This document shows positions 1 through 9,870 of a DNA stretch of 64,000 nt, piece by piece. Location: positions 1 through 64,000 of the forward strand of contig NZ_FOTW01000020.1 of the NCBI RefSeq assembly GCF_900114705.1, given 5' to 3'. The notes beneath the pieces were generated by a model. That model was not told where the DNA came from. It saw only the letters and a list, made by a program, of their open reading frames with translations, and ran no database searches. The position numbers were made by a program, and so were the translations under genes. How positions within the stretch are numbered: position 1 is the first letter of the stretch; each line of letters starts with the position of its first letter. This DNA is from Rugamonas rubra. GTDB lineage: Bacteria; Pseudomonadota; Gammaproteobacteria; Burkholderiales; Burkholderiaceae_D.

Positions 1-246
1 GCCAACGTCGCCGCCGACGCTCAATGCAACCCCACCGACATCAGCTTCGTCCGTGCATTTCACATCATTCAATACGAACTAACATGGGCCGCCGCGACTC
101 GCGCCTATGGCAAGCTGCCTTCCCTACTACAAAGAATGCGGCAAAGGCTAGTCACAGAACTGACTGTCAAACGACCCGGCCGTCATTTTGACCGGGTCGT
201 CAAATCAAAGGCACAGCGCTACCCATACAAGAAGTCAAAAGCTTAA
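1..246 (+). CDS. IS4-like transposase, C-terminal fragment (cut by window edge)
   Basis: The frame is open from base 1 to a TAA at 244-246 and gives 81 residues. They contain SFVRAFHIIQYELTWAA and a basic tail with RPGRHFDRVVKS. This resembles the C-terminal end of IS4-family DDE transposases, where a short hydrophobic/aromatic helix is followed by an arginine-lysine-rich tail. The catalytic DDE residues would lie left of the window, so completeness cannot be judged. A perfect palindrome lies 12 bases downstream and may mark the element's right end. Family assignment is from remembered sequence patterns. Confidence 0.65.
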   Translation, partial: ANVAADAQCNPTDISFVRAFHIIQYELTWAAATRAYGKLPSLLQRMRQRLVTELTVKRPGRHFDRVVKSKAQRYPYKKSKA

Positions 247-258
247 GTCAACGGCATT

Positions 259-284
259 AGGGTCAGACCCTAGGGTCTGACCCT
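259..284. repeat. Perfect 26-bp palindrome beside transposase end
   Basis: Two 13-base arms, agggtcagaccct and its exact reverse complement, abut with no spacer. It sits between the transposase stop and rlmD. GGGTCAGACCC-type ends are common at insertion sequence borders, so it may be an IS terminal repeat or two fused ends. It could also act as a terminator-like hairpin, but no T-run follows. Confidence 0.6.
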
Positions 285-456
285 GGCTCTGCGCCTGTGG
301 GTGGTTTGGGAGTCGCCACATTTCCTTCGCATTGCCAAAATTGCAATCAATATCGGCCTTCCGATATCTGATATCATATGCCCCGCTTTGAGCGCCCGAA
401 ACGGCCCGGCAGCCCCTGCCGGCGCGCGCGCCCGCCCACCTCCAACACTGAACGCT

Positions 457-1797
457 ATGCAAGAAAATATCATCGACATCAAATCGCTGGACATGGACGC
501 CCGTGGCGTTGGCCATCTGCGCAACGAGGACGGCAGCCAGGGCAAGGTGGTCTTTGTCGAGGGCGCGTTGCCGGGCGAGCGGGTCAGCTTCGTCAGCTTC
601 AAGCGCAAGAAGAACTGGGAAATGGCCAACATGACCGAGCTGCTGCGCGAGTCCTCGCTGCGGGTCAAGCCGCCCTGCGTACACTACGACAACTGCGGCG
701 GCTGCTCGATGCAGCACCTGGAGCCGACCGCCCAGGTCGCCATCAAGCAGCGCGTGCTGGAGGACAACCTGCAACACATCGGCAAGGTCCGTCCGCAGCA
801 CGTGATGCGGCCGATGTACGGCCCGACCTGGGGCTACCGCTTCCGCGCCCGCCTGTCGGTGCGCTTCGTGCCGCGCCGCAACGAGGCGGTGGTCGGCTTC
901 CGCGAGAAGAAGTCGACCTACATCGCCGACATGGACAGCTGCATGATTTTGCCGCCGCACGTCTCGGCCATGCTGCTGCCGCTGCGCGCGCTGGTCACCT
1001 CGCTGTCGCTGCGCGAACAGATCCCGCAGATCGAGGTGGCGGTGGGCGAGGACGTCACCGCCCTGGTGCTGCGCAACATGGCCGCGCTCACGGCCGACGA
1101 CGAGAACAAGCTCAAGGCCTTCGCCGACCAGCACCAGGTGCAATGGTGGTTGCAGAGCAAGGGGCCGGAGAGCGCCGTGCCGTTCTATCCGCTGGACAAG
1201 CAGCTGCACTACCTGCTGCCCGAGTTCGGCGTGCGCATGCCGTTCAAGCCGGTCGACTTCACCCAGGTCAACCACCTGATCAACCGCGTGCTGGTGGGCA
1301 AGGCCTTGCGCCTGCTCGAGGTGCAGCCGACCGACCGCGTCGCCGACCTGTTCTGCGGCCTGGGCAACTTCACCCTGCCGCTGGCGACCCAGGCGCGCGA
1401 GGTGGTCGGCATCGAGGGCCTGACCACGCTGACCGAGCGCGCGCTCGACAACGCCAACGTCAACGGCCTGTCGGCCAAGACCAGCTTCTCGACGCGCAAC
1501 CTGTTCGAGATCACCGCCGAAGACCTGGCCGTGCTGGGCAAGTTCGACCGCATGCTGATCGACCCGCCGCGCGACGGCGCCATGGCGGTCTGCGAGGCGC
1601 TCGCCGAGCTCAAGCTGAGCCACCCGGACATGCTGCCCAAGCGCATCGTCTACGTGTCGTGCAGCCCGTCGACCCTGGCGCGCGACGCCGGCATCCTGTG
1701 CAACACGGCCGGCTACGTGCTGAGCAAGGCCGGCGTGGTCAACATGTTCCCGCACACCTCGCACGTCGAGTCGATGGCGGTGTTCGACCTGGCCTGA
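457..1797 (+). CDS. rlmD: 23S rRNA (uracil-1939-C5)-methyltransferase RlmD
   Basis: 446 residues. The protein uses SAM to methylate U1939 of 23S rRNA. The N-terminus looks like a TRAM RNA-binding domain (MQENIIDIKSLDMDARGVGH). It is followed by the 4Fe-4S cysteine cluster (CVHYDNCGGC, plus a later Cys in MDSCMIL). The SAM site is FCGLGNFTLPLA, then DPPRDGA, and the catalytic cysteine is in YVSCSPSTLARD. The frame stays open back to 301, but the ATG at 457 matches the family start and the upstream residues are low-complexity Ala/Pro/Arg. It stands alone, 210 bases after the transposase fragment. Confidence 0.93.
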   Translation: MQENIIDIKSLDMDARGVGHLRNEDGSQGKVVFVEGALPGERVSFVSFKRKKNWEMANMTELLRESSLRVKPPCVHYDNCGGCSMQHLEPTAQVAIKQRVLEDNLQHIGKVRPQHVMRPMYGPTWGYRFRARLSVRFVPRRNEAVVGFREKKSTYIADMDSCMILPPHVSAMLLPLRALVTSLSLREQIPQIEVAVGEDVTALVLRNMAALTADDENKLKAFADQHQVQWWLQSKGPESAVPFYPLDKQLHYLLPEFGVRMPFKPVDFTQVNHLINRVLVGKALRLLEVQPTDRVADLFCGLGNFTLPLATQAREVVGIEGLTTLTERALDNANVNGLSAKTSFSTRNLFEITAEDLAVLGKFDRMLIDPPRDGAMAVCEALAELKLSHPDMLPKRIVYVSCSPSTLARDAGILCNTAGYVLSKAGVVNMFPHTSHVESMAVFDLA

Positions 1798-1831
1798 GGC
1801 GCCGTGCCTTTTTGGTAAGCTGATTTGTTTT

Positions 1832-1870
1832 GCAAGCTCCATTGACAGGGCTTGCGCTCTTTGTAACACT
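1832..1870 (+). promoter_or_regulatory. Candidate promoter inside an inverted repeat, upstream of the macroglobulin gene
   Basis: A consensus -35 TTGACA at 1842-1847 lies in the loop between gcaagc (1832-1837) and gcttgc (1850-1855). A weak -10, TAACAC, lies at 1864-1869 after a 16-base spacer. The arms could be an operator or an rlmD terminator stem. Only the -35 is a strong match. Confidence 0.35.
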
Positions 1871-1951
1871 GGCTTGGTCCGCTCATCGCCGCCAAGCCAG
1901 TTTGCTTTCCAGACCTTCCGCGCGGCATGACCACCCCACCACGGAGTTGGA

Positions 1952-4900
1952 ATGTCCCAGTCGCCCCAGGCTCGCGCCGTCTTGTTTTCCCGCTTTCCCC
2001 ATATTCCCCTTGTTCGCCGTCTGACGCCGCTGCTGGCCGCGCTGGCGCTGCTGTGCGCGCACGCGCCGGCGGCCCAAGCTCAGCCCCAGGCCCAGGCTAA
2101 ACCCCAGCCGCCGGCTGTGCCCGCTCCGGCGGCGCCGGCCAGCGTCGAATCGTTCTCGCCCAGCGGCACCATCAAGCAAGTGCGCCAAGTGCAGGCGCGC
2201 TTCTCGGCGCAGATGGTGGCCTTCGGCGACCTGCGCCTGGACGCACCGTTCACCATCGACTGTCCCGAGCAGGGCAGCGGCCGCTGGATCGACGGGCGCA
2301 ACTGGAGCTACGACTTCGTGCGCGACCTGCCGGCCGGCGTCTCCTGCAGCTTCACCCTGAAGGCCGGCCTGCGCGACCTGGCCGGCGCCGAACTGGCTGG
2401 CAGTCAAAAGTTCAGCTTCAACACCGGCGGCCCGGCCATCGTCGAGTCGCTGCCGCGCGAGGGCGGCGAGGTCGACGAGCAGCAGATCTTCGTGCTCGGC
2501 CTGGACGCGCCGGCGCGCGCCGCCGACGTCGAGGCGCATGCCTACTGCCGCGCCGACGGCATCAACGAGAAGATTCCCGTGCGCCGCCTGGTCGGCGCCG
2601 AGCGCGAGCAGATCCTGGCGCAGCGCAAGCAGTTCGTCGACCGTTATCTGAACCTGTACTTCCGCGCCCGTGGCGTGGTCTGGCGCGCCAGCGTCGGCGT
2701 GCGCGACAAGCGCCTCGAGCAGATGCCGCTCGAGCTGCTGCAGTGCCGCCGCAGCCTGCCGGCCAAGGCCGCCGTGTCGCTGGTGTGGGGCGCCGGCATC
2801 GCCAGCGAGAGCGGCATCGCCAACCAGAAGGAGCAGACGCTGGCCTACCGCACGCGGCCCGACTTCACCGCCACCTTCAGCTGCGACCGGCCCAGCGCCA
2901 AGGGCGACTGCATCCCCTTCCTGCCGGCGCGGCTGAATTTCTCCGCGCCGGTGCGGCTGGCCGACGCGCTGGCCGTGCGCCTGGGCGCGCCGGGCGGCAA
3001 GAGCTTCCGCGCCAGCGTGGGCGACGACGAGAAGAAGGCCGAATTCGTCAGCGGCGTCAGCATCGCCGGCCCCTTCCCGGAGCAGGCCAAGCTGACGCTG
3101 ACCCTGCCGGCCAAGCTGAAGGACGACGCCGGCCGGCCGCTGCTCAACCACGCCCGCTTCCCGCTGACGGTGCGCACCGGAGCGCAGCCGCCGCTGGTCA
3201 AGTTCCCGGCCCGTTTCGGCGTCATCGAGGCGCGCGGCGACCGCCTGCTGCCGGTCACCGTGCGCAATGTGGAGGCCGGCCTACCGACCCAGCTGGCCAA
3301 GGTGTCCGGCAGCGCCGTCGGCGGCGCCATGCTGCGCGTGGCCGACCAGCAGGACCAGCAGATCATCGACTGGCTCAAGCGCCTGACCGGGCGCACCGGC
3401 GGCGGCTGGCAAGCGGGCGAGTTGTACGGCCAAGACCTGTACCAGCCCATGCTGGCCGGCCACAAGGACGGCGCCGTCGAGCGCTTCACGCTGCCCAAGC
3501 CGGGCGGCAAGCGCGCCTTCGAGGTGATCGGCATCCCGCTGCGCAAGCCGGGCTTCTACGTGGTCGAACTGGCCAGCCCGCTGTTGGGCGGCGCGCTGAG
3601 CGGCAAGCCGCGCACCGCCTACGTCAACGCGGCGGCGCTGGTGACCAACCTGGTGGCCCACTTCAAGCACGGCGCCGAGTCCTCGCTGGTGTGGGTCACC
3701 TCGCTCGACAAGGGCCGGCCGGTGGCCGGCGCCAAGGTGGCGGTGCGCGACTGCGCCGGCAAGCCGCTGTGGCAGGGCAGCACCGACGCCAATGGCGTGG
3801 CCAACATCCGCCAGGAGCTGGCCCGCTTCTCCTGCGGCTACAACGACAGCTACTTCATCAGCGCCCGCAGCGGCGCCGACATGACCTTCACGCTGTCGGA
3901 CTGGAACCGGGGCATCGAAGCCTGGCGCTTCAACCTGCCGACCGACGACGTCCGCGCCGACAACACCATCGCCGCCACCGTGTTCGACCGGACGCTGCTG
4001 CGCGCCGGCGAGACGGTGCACATGAAGCACTTCCTGCGCCGCCACGTCGCCGCCGGCCTCGCGCTGGCCGGCGCCGGCAAGGCGCCGGACAAGATGTTCA
4101 TCCTGCACGAGGGCAGCGAGCAGCGCTACGAGCTGCCGCTCAGCTGGCGCCACGGCGCCGCCGACAACAGCTGGCCGATTCCGGCCGAGGCCAAGCAGGG
4201 CTGGTACAGCGTGCTGCTGGACGGCCGCATGGCCGGGCGCTTCCGCGTCGAGCAGTTCCGCGTGCCGACCATGAAGGCGCTGCTGCAGGGGCCGAAAACG
4301 CCGGCCGTGCTGGCCGCCAAGCTGGACCTGGACGTGCAGCTCAGCTACTTGTCCGGCGGCGCGGCGGCCGGCGCGCCGGTCAAGCTGCGCACGGTGATCG
4401 AACCCTACGCCGCCAGCTTCCCCGACTACGACGGCTTTAGCTTCAGCGCCGGCGACGTCAAGGCCGGCGTGGAGAAGAGTGGCGCCGTGTTCGACGACGA
4501 CGAGGGCATGTTCGAGGAGGAGGGCGGGCGCGCCGGCAGTGCCAACGACGCCGACGCCGAGGCCGACGCGCCGAAGAGCGGCGCCGTGCGCACGCGCAGC
4601 CTGACCCTGGACGGCGCCGGCGGCGCCCGCGTCAGCATCGACCAGCTGCCGCAGGCGGCCACGCCGCGCAATCTGCTGGCCGAGCTGAGCTACCAGGACG
4701 CCAACGGCGAAACGCTGTCGGTGGCCACCCGTGTTCCCTTGTGGCCGTCGAGCTACCAGATCGGCATCGCGCCGGACGGCTGGGTGCTGAGCAAGGACGC
4801 GCTGAAGTTCCAGGTGGTGGTGCTCGACCTGCAGGGCCGGCCGGTGGCCGACGCGCCGGTCAGCGTCGACCTGTTCCAGCGCATGAACTACTCGCACCGC

Positions 4901-7783
4901 CGCCGCCTGATCGGCGGCTTCTACGCCTACGAGAACAGCAGCGAGATCAAGGCGCTGGGCGCCGCCTGCGAGGGCCGCACCGACCAGCGCGGCCTGCTGC
5001 TGTGCCAGACCAAGGCGGCCGCCTCGGGCAACCTGATCCTGCGCGCCCGCACCGAGGACGCCGCGCACCACGCCGCCACCACCCATATCGACACCTGGGT
5101 GGCCGACGGCGACGACTGGTGGTTCAAGGCCAGCGACAACGACCGCATCGACCTGCTGCCGGAGAAGAAGCGCTACGAGCCGGGCCAGCAGGCCAGCTTC
5201 CAGGTGCGCATGCCGTTCCGCCAGGCCACCGCGCTGGTGACGGTCGAGCGCGAGGGCGTCATCGACAGCTATGTGCGTGCGCTGTCGGGCAAGGCGCCCA
5301 CCTTCAGCATTCCGATCAAGGCGCAGTACGCGCCCAACGTCTACGTCTCGGCGCTGGTGGTGCGCGGCCGCGTCGCCGGCGCGGCGCCGACCGCGCTGGT
5401 CGACCTGGGCAAGCCGGCCTACAAGCTGGGCATCACGCCGCTGCGCGTGGGCTGGGCCGGCAACGAATTGAAGGTGCAGGTCAGCGCCGACAAGGCCGTC
5501 TACAAGGTGCGCGAGAAGGCCAGCGTGGCCGTGCGCGTGACGCGCGCCGACGGCTCGCCGGTGCCGGCCGGCGCCGAGGTGGCGCTGGCTGCGGTCGACG
5601 TCGGCCTGCTCGAACTGATGCCCAACGCCAGCTGGGAGCTGCTGGAGGCGATGATGCAGCAGCGCAGCCTGCAGGTGCAGACCGCCACCGCGCAAATGCA
5701 GGTGGTGGGCAAGCGCCACTTCGGCCGCAAGGCGGTGGCGCCGGGCGGCGGCGGCGGCAAGGGCGGCGGCCGCGAACTGTTCGACACGCTGCTGTTCTGG
5801 CAGGCCCGCGTCGCGCTCGACGGCAGGGGCGAGGCCACCGTGCAGGTGCCGCTCAACGATTCGCTGACGGCCTTCCGCATCGTCGCCGTCGCCAGCGCCA
5901 ACGCCGACCTGTTCGGCACCGGCAAGACCGAGGTGCGCAGCTCGCAGGACTTGATGCTGTTGTCCGGCCTGCCGGCGCTGGTGCGCGAGGGCGACCGCTT
6001 CCAGGCCGGCTTCACGCTGCGTAACACCAGCGACGCCGAGATGCAGGTCGAGCTGGCCGCCAGCGCTGCCGGCAAGGCGCTGCCGGCGCAGAAACTGACG
6101 CTGGCCGCCGGCCAGGCGCGCGAGGTCGGCTGGGATTATCTGGTGCCGCTCGGCGTGGCCGAACTGGCCTGGGACGTCAGCGCCAAGGTGGTCGGTGCCG
6201 ACGGCGCCGGCGACCGCCTGCGCGTCAAGCAGAAGGTCAAGCCGGCGGTGCCGGTGCAAACCATCCAGGCCACGCTGTTGCAGCTCGATGGCCCGCAGTC
6301 CATGCAGGTGCGCATGCCGGCCGACGCCCAACCGGGCCGTGGCGGCCTGCGCACCTTGTTCAGCGCGCGGCTGGGCAGTGACCTGCCCGGCGTGCGCGAG
6401 TACATGACCATGTATCCCTACACCTGCTTCGAGCAGAACACCTCGCGCGCCATCGCCCTGCGCGACGCCGCCATGTGGGAGCACCAGGCCGCCAGCCTGC
6501 CGGCGCACATGGACAGCGACGGCCTGGTCAAATATTTTTCGCTGATGGAGCGGGGCAGCGACAGCCTGACCGCCTACGTGCTGTCGGCGGTGCAGGAGGC
6601 CGGCTATCCGATTCCGCCTGAACTCAAGGGCCGCATGGAGGAGGCGCTGCTCGGCTTCGTCCACGGCCGCGTGCTGCGCAATTCGGCGCTGGCCACGGCC
6701 GACCTGGCGGTGCGCAAGCTGGCCGCGCTGGAGGCGCTGTCGCGCTCCGGCCGGGTCGGCGACGCCGAGCTGGAGTCGTTCTCGCTGGAGCCGAACCTGT
6801 GGCCGACGTCGGCGGTGATCGACTGGTATCTGATCCTGCAGCGCAGCCCCAAGCTGGCGCAGCGCGATACGCGCATGGCGCAGGCGCAGCAGATCCTGCG
6901 CGCCCGCCTCAACCTGCAGGGCACCACCATGACCTTCTCCACCGAGCGCAGCGACAACTGGTGGTGGTTGATGTCCTCGGCCGACGCCAACGCCAACCGC
7001 CTGCTGCTGGCCATGGCCGACAATCCGGCCTGGCGCGCCGACATGGGCCGGCTGGCGCGCGGCAGCCTGGGCCGCCAGCGTCGCGGCCACTGGGACACCA
7101 CCGTCGCCAACGCCTGGGGCGTGCTGGCGCTGGACGCCTTCTCGCGCAAGTTCGAGGCGACGCCGGTGACCGGCGCGGCCAGCGCCAGCGTCGGCGGCGT
7201 GTCCGCCAGCGCGACCTTGGACGCGGCGCATCCCACCGCCAGCGTCATGCTGCCTTGGCCGCGCGGCGCGGCCGACCTGGCCTTCAAGCATGGCGGCGCC
7301 GGCAAGCCCTGGGTGACGGTGCAAAGCCTGGCGGCGATCCCGCTGAAGGCGGCGCTGAGCACCGGCTACCGCATCAGCAAGACCATCACCCCGGTCGAGC
7401 AGAAGACGCCGGGCGTCTGGTCGCGCGGCGACATCTACCGCGTCCACCTGGATCTGGAGGCGCAGTCGGACATGACCTGGGTGGTGGTCGACGACCCCAT
7501 CCCGGCCAGCGCCAGCGTGCTCGGCACCGGCCTGGGCCGCGATTCGACCATCGCCACCAGCGGCGAGCGGCAGCGCGGCTGGGTCTGGCCGGCCTTCCAG
7601 GAGCGCAGCTTCGAGGCCTTCCGCAGCTACTACGAGTTTGTACCGAAGGGGAAGTGGAGCGTCGAATACACCGTGCGGCTCAACAACGCCGGCCAGTTCA
7701 ACCTGCCACCTACCCGCGTCGAGGCGATGTACAGCCCCGAGATGTTCGGCCTGCTGCCCAACGCGGCGTTGGGCGTCAAATGA
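1952..7783 (+). CDS. Bacterial alpha-2-macroglobulin family protein with thioester
   Basis: 1943 residues. Bacterial alpha-2-macroglobulins are periplasmic protease traps that work beside PBP1C. A signal peptide is visible (VRRLTPLLAALALLCAHAPAAQA, likely cut after residue 43). C35 has leucine at -1, so this is not a convincing lipobox, unlike the E. coli lipoprotein form. The thioester motif CFEQ is intact at C1492-Q1495. Repeated beta-sandwich (MG) domains precede it, and an all-helical thioester domain follows. There is an acidic insert near 845-880 and a Gly/Lys-rich linker near 1263. At 1943 residues it is longer than the roughly 1500-1650 residues usual in E. coli. GGAG precedes the ATG. 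The stop overlaps the pbpC start (ATGA), indicating translational coupling. Confidence 0.9.
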   Translation: MSQSPQARAVLFSRFPHIPLVRRLTPLLAALALLCAHAPAAQAQPQAQAKPQPPAVPAPAAPASVESFSPSGTIKQVRQVQARFSAQMVAFGDLRLDAPFTIDCPEQGSGRWIDGRNWSYDFVRDLPAGVSCSFTLKAGLRDLAGAELAGSQKFSFNTGGPAIVESLPREGGEVDEQQIFVLGLDAPARAADVEAHAYCRADGINEKIPVRRLVGAEREQILAQRKQFVDRYLNLYFRARGVVWRASVGVRDKRLEQMPLELLQCRRSLPAKAAVSLVWGAGIASESGIANQKEQTLAYRTRPDFTATFSCDRPSAKGDCIPFLPARLNFSAPVRLADALAVRLGAPGGKSFRASVGDDEKKAEFVSGVSIAGPFPEQAKLTLTLPAKLKDDAGRPLLNHARFPLTVRTGAQPPLVKFPARFGVIEARGDRLLPVTVRNVEAGLPTQLAKVSGSAVGGAMLRVADQQDQQIIDWLKRLTGRTGGGWQAGELYGQDLYQPMLAGHKDGAVERFTLPKPGGKRAFEVIGIPLRKPGFYVVELASPLLGGALSGKPRTAYVNAAALVTNLVAHFKHGAESSLVWVTSLDKGRPVAGAKVAVRDCAGKPLWQGSTDANGVANIRQELARFSCGYNDSYFISARSGADMTFTLSDWNRGIEAWRFNLPTDDVRADNTIAATVFDRTLLRAGETVHMKHFLRRHVAAGLALAGAGKAPDKMFILHEGSEQRYELPLSWRHGAADNSWPIPAEAKQGWYSVLLDGRMAGRFRVEQFRVPTMKALLQGPKTPAVLAAKLDLDVQLSYLSGGAAAGAPVKLRTVIEPYAASFPDYDGFSFSAGDVKAGVEKSGAVFDDDEGMFEEEGGRAGSANDADAEADAPKSGAVRTRSLTLDGAGGARVSIDQLPQAATPRNLLAELSYQDANGETLSVATRVPLWPSSYQIGIAPDGWVLSKDALKFQVVVLDLQGRPVADAPVSVDLFQRMNYSHRRRLIGGFYAYENSSEIKALGAACEGRTDQRGLLLCQTKAAASGNLILRARTEDAAHHAATTHIDTWVADGDDWWFKASDNDRIDLLPEKKRYEPGQQASFQVRMPFRQATALVTVEREGVIDSYVRALSGKAPTFSIPIKAQYAPNVYVSALVVRGRVAGAAPTALVDLGKPAYKLGITPLRVGWAGNELKVQVSADKAVYKVREKASVAVRVTRADGSPVPAGAEVALAAVDVGLLELMPNASWELLEAMMQQRSLQVQTATAQMQVVGKRHFGRKAVAPGGGGGKGGGRELFDTLLFWQARVALDGRGEATVQVPLNDSLTAFRIVAVASANADLFGTGKTEVRSSQDLMLLSGLPALVREGDRFQAGFTLRNTSDAEMQVELAASAAGKALPAQKLTLAAGQAREVGWDYLVPLGVAELAWDVSAKVVGADGAGDRLRVKQKVKPAVPVQTIQATLLQLDGPQSMQVRMPADAQPGRGGLRTLFSARLGSDLPGVREYMTMYPYTCFEQNTSRAIALRDAAMWEHQAASLPAHMDSDGLVKYFSLMERGSDSLTAYVLSAVQEAGYPIPPELKGRMEEALLGFVHGRVLRNSALATADLAVRKLAALEALSRSGRVGDAELESFSLEPNLWPTSAVIDWYLILQRSPKLAQRDTRMAQAQQILRARLNLQGTTMTFSTERSDNWWWLMSSADANANRLLLAMADNPAWRADMGRLARGSLGRQRRGHWDTTVANAWGVLALDAFSRKFEATPVTGAASASVGGVSASATLDAAHPTASVMLPWPRGAADLAFKHGGAGKPWVTVQSLAAIPLKAALSTGYRISKTITPVEQKTPGVWSRGDIYRVHLDLEAQSDMTWVVVDDPIPASASVLGTGLGRDSTIATSGERQRGWVWPAFQERSFEAFRSYYEFVPKGKWSVEYTVRLNNAGQFNLPPTRVEAMYSPEMFGLLPNAALGVK

Positions 7784-9870
7784 GCCTGCGGGTGACAGCC
7801 GCTCTGGTGCCGGCGCTGCTGGCGCTGGCCGTCGGCCATGTCGGCGCCGCCGTGCCCACCCCGCAGCAGGTGAGGGCGGACTACCGCTCCTCCGACGCAG
7901 AGCTGCTCGACCGCCACGGCGAACCGCTGCAATCGCTGCGCATCGACCTGGCTGCGCGCCGCCTGCGTTGGGTGGCGCTGGCCGACATATCGCCGGCGCT
8001 GCCGCTGGCCGTGCTGCAGGCCGAGGACCAGCGCTTCATGCAGCACGACGGCGTCGACCTGAAGGCGATGGGCCAGGCCGCCTGGGACAACCTGTTCCGC
8101 AGCCGGCCGCGCGGCGCCTCCACCTTGACGATGCAGCTGGCGGCCCAGCTCGACCCGGCCCTGCGCGGCGGTGCGGCCGGCCGCAGCTGGGGCCAGAAGT
8201 GGGACCAGATCCAGGCCGCCCGCGAGTTGGACGCCGCCTGGAGCAAGGCCGAGATCCTTGAAGCCTATTTGAACCTGGTGTCGTTCCGTGGCGAGTTGCA
8301 GGGCGTCGGCGCGGCCGCGCGCGGCCTGTTCGGCAAGGCGCCGTCCGGCCTGGACGTGGCCGAGTCGGCGATCCTGGCCAGCCTGCTGCGCGCGCCCGGC
8401 GCCGCGCCCAAGCTGGTGGCCAAGCGCGCCTGCGCGCTGGCGCGCGAGCTGAAGCCCGGCGCCAACTGCGGCGCCATCGAAAACACCACCGTCGTCGCGC
8501 TGAGCCGGCCGCTCAGCTACACGGCGCCGCCGGCGGCCCAGCAAGTGGCGCGCCAGCTGCTGCGCGGCGCTGGCCCGGCCACCCGCAGCACGCTCGACGG
8601 CGCCTTGCAGCGCTACGCCCTCGACACTCTGCGCCGCCACCTGATGGCGCTGCGCGCCCGCAACGTCAACGACGGCGCCGTGGTGGTGCTCGACAACGCC
8701 AGCGGCGACATCCTGGCCTGGGTCGGCAACGCCGGCGGCAGCGAGGTCGATGGCGTGCTGGCGCTGCGCCAGGCCGGCTCGACGCTCAAACCCTTCCTCT
8801 ACCAGCTGGCCATCGAACGCGGCCAGCTGACCGCCGCCTCGCTGCTCGACGACAGCGCGCTCGACGTCAGCACCGACGGCGGCCTCTACGTGCCGCAAAA
8901 CTACGACCGCCAGTTCAAGGGCTACGTCAGCGTGCGCACCAGCCTGGCCAGCTCGCTCAACGTGCCGGCCGTGCGCACCCTGCAAATGGCCGGCCTGGAC
9001 CGCTTTCACGAGCGCCTGCGCGCGCTCGGCCTGGACAGCCTGGGCGAGCCGGCCGACTACTACGGCTACTCGCTGGCGCTCGGCTCGGCCGAGGTCAGCC
9101 TGCTCGAACTGAGCAACGCCTACCGCACCCTGGCCAACGGCGGCCTGTGGAGCGCCACCGGCCTGCTGCCACGGGCCGCCGCGCCGCGCCGCCGCGTGCT
9201 CGACGTGCGCGCCAGCTTCATCGTCGGCGACATCCTGTCCGACCGCGCCGCGCGCAGCCTGACCTTCGGCCTGAGCAACGAGCTGGCCACCGGCTTCTGG
9301 AGCGCCGTCAAGACCGGCACCAGCAAGGACATGCGCGACAACTGGTGCGTCGGCTACACCGACCGCTACACCGTCGGCGTCTGGGTCGGCAACTTCGACG
9401 GCCAGTCGATGTGGGACGTCTCCGGCGTCACCGGCGCGGCGCCGGTCTGGCACGACGTGGTCGACTATCTGCACCGCCAGCGCCCCGGCAAGGCGCCGCC
9501 GGCGCCGCCCGGCGTGCTGCGCCAGGCGCTGAGCTACCGGCCGGCCTTCGAGCCGGCGCGCGTCGAATGGTTCCTCAAGGGCAGCGAGAGCGCCGTCGTC
9601 GAGCTGGCCGGGCAGGGCGGCCGGGCGCCGCGCATCAGCTATCCGGCGCCGGCCAGCATCATCGCCATCGACCCGGACATCCCGCCGGCCAGCCAGCGCG
9701 TGCTGTTCCAGGCGCAGGCGGCGGCCGGCCTGCGCTGGCGCCTGGACGGCGCCGACCTCGGCCCGGCCGGCGCCGACCACGCCTGGCAGCCGGTGGCCGG
9801 CCCGCACCAACTGGCGCTGGTCGACGCCGACCAGCAGGTGGTCGACACCATGCGTTTCGAGGTGCGCTAG
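7780..9870 (+). CDS. pbpC: Penicillin-binding protein 1C (bifunctional glycosyltransferase/transpeptidase)
   Basis: 696 residues. It polymerises and may cross-link peptidoglycan in the periplasm. An N-terminal membrane segment or signal spans residues 5-23. The GT51 domain has catalytic E82 in EDQRF and RGASTLTMQL at 111-120. The transpeptidase domain has SxxK at S334-K337 (GSTLKP), SxN at S392 (SLN) and KTGTS at K511. A C-terminal beta domain of the PBP1C (BiPBP_C) type follows to the end. The ATG overlaps the macroglobulin stop by four bases. This pairing is widespread in Gram-negatives and suggests a joint envelope repair and defence role. Confidence 0.92.
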   Translation: MSLRVTAALVPALLALAVGHVGAAVPTPQQVRADYRSSDAELLDRHGEPLQSLRIDLAARRLRWVALADISPALPLAVLQAEDQRFMQHDGVDLKAMGQAAWDNLFRSRPRGASTLTMQLAAQLDPALRGGAAGRSWGQKWDQIQAARELDAAWSKAEILEAYLNLVSFRGELQGVGAAARGLFGKAPSGLDVAESAILASLLRAPGAAPKLVAKRACALARELKPGANCGAIENTTVVALSRPLSYTAPPAAQQVARQLLRGAGPATRSTLDGALQRYALDTLRRHLMALRARNVNDGAVVVLDNASGDILAWVGNAGGSEVDGVLALRQAGSTLKPFLYQLAIERGQLTAASLLDDSALDVSTDGGLYVPQNYDRQFKGYVSVRTSLASSLNVPAVRTLQMAGLDRFHERLRALGLDSLGEPADYYGYSLALGSAEVSLLELSNAYRTLANGGLWSATGLLPRAAAPRRRVLDVRASFIVGDILSDRAARSLTFGLSNELATGFWSAVKTGTSKDMRDNWCVGYTDRYTVGVWVGNFDGQSMWDVSGVTGAAPVWHDVVDYLHRQRPGKAPPAPPGVLRQALSYRPAFEPARVEWFLKGSESAVVELAGQGGRAPRISYPAPASIIAIDPDIPPASQRVLFQAQAAAGLRWRLDGADLGPAGADHAWQPVAGPHQLALVDADQQVVDTMRFEVR

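Noticed and set aside
301..456. Upstream extension of rlmD to 301
   Set aside because: The extra 52 residues have no match to the family start and run through AT-rich promoter-like DNA; ATG 457 fits.
3281..7447. Very long open frame antisense to the macroglobulin gene
   Set aside because: It is rich in Arg, His, Gln, Val and Ala with no domain, as expected for the complement of high-GC coding DNA.
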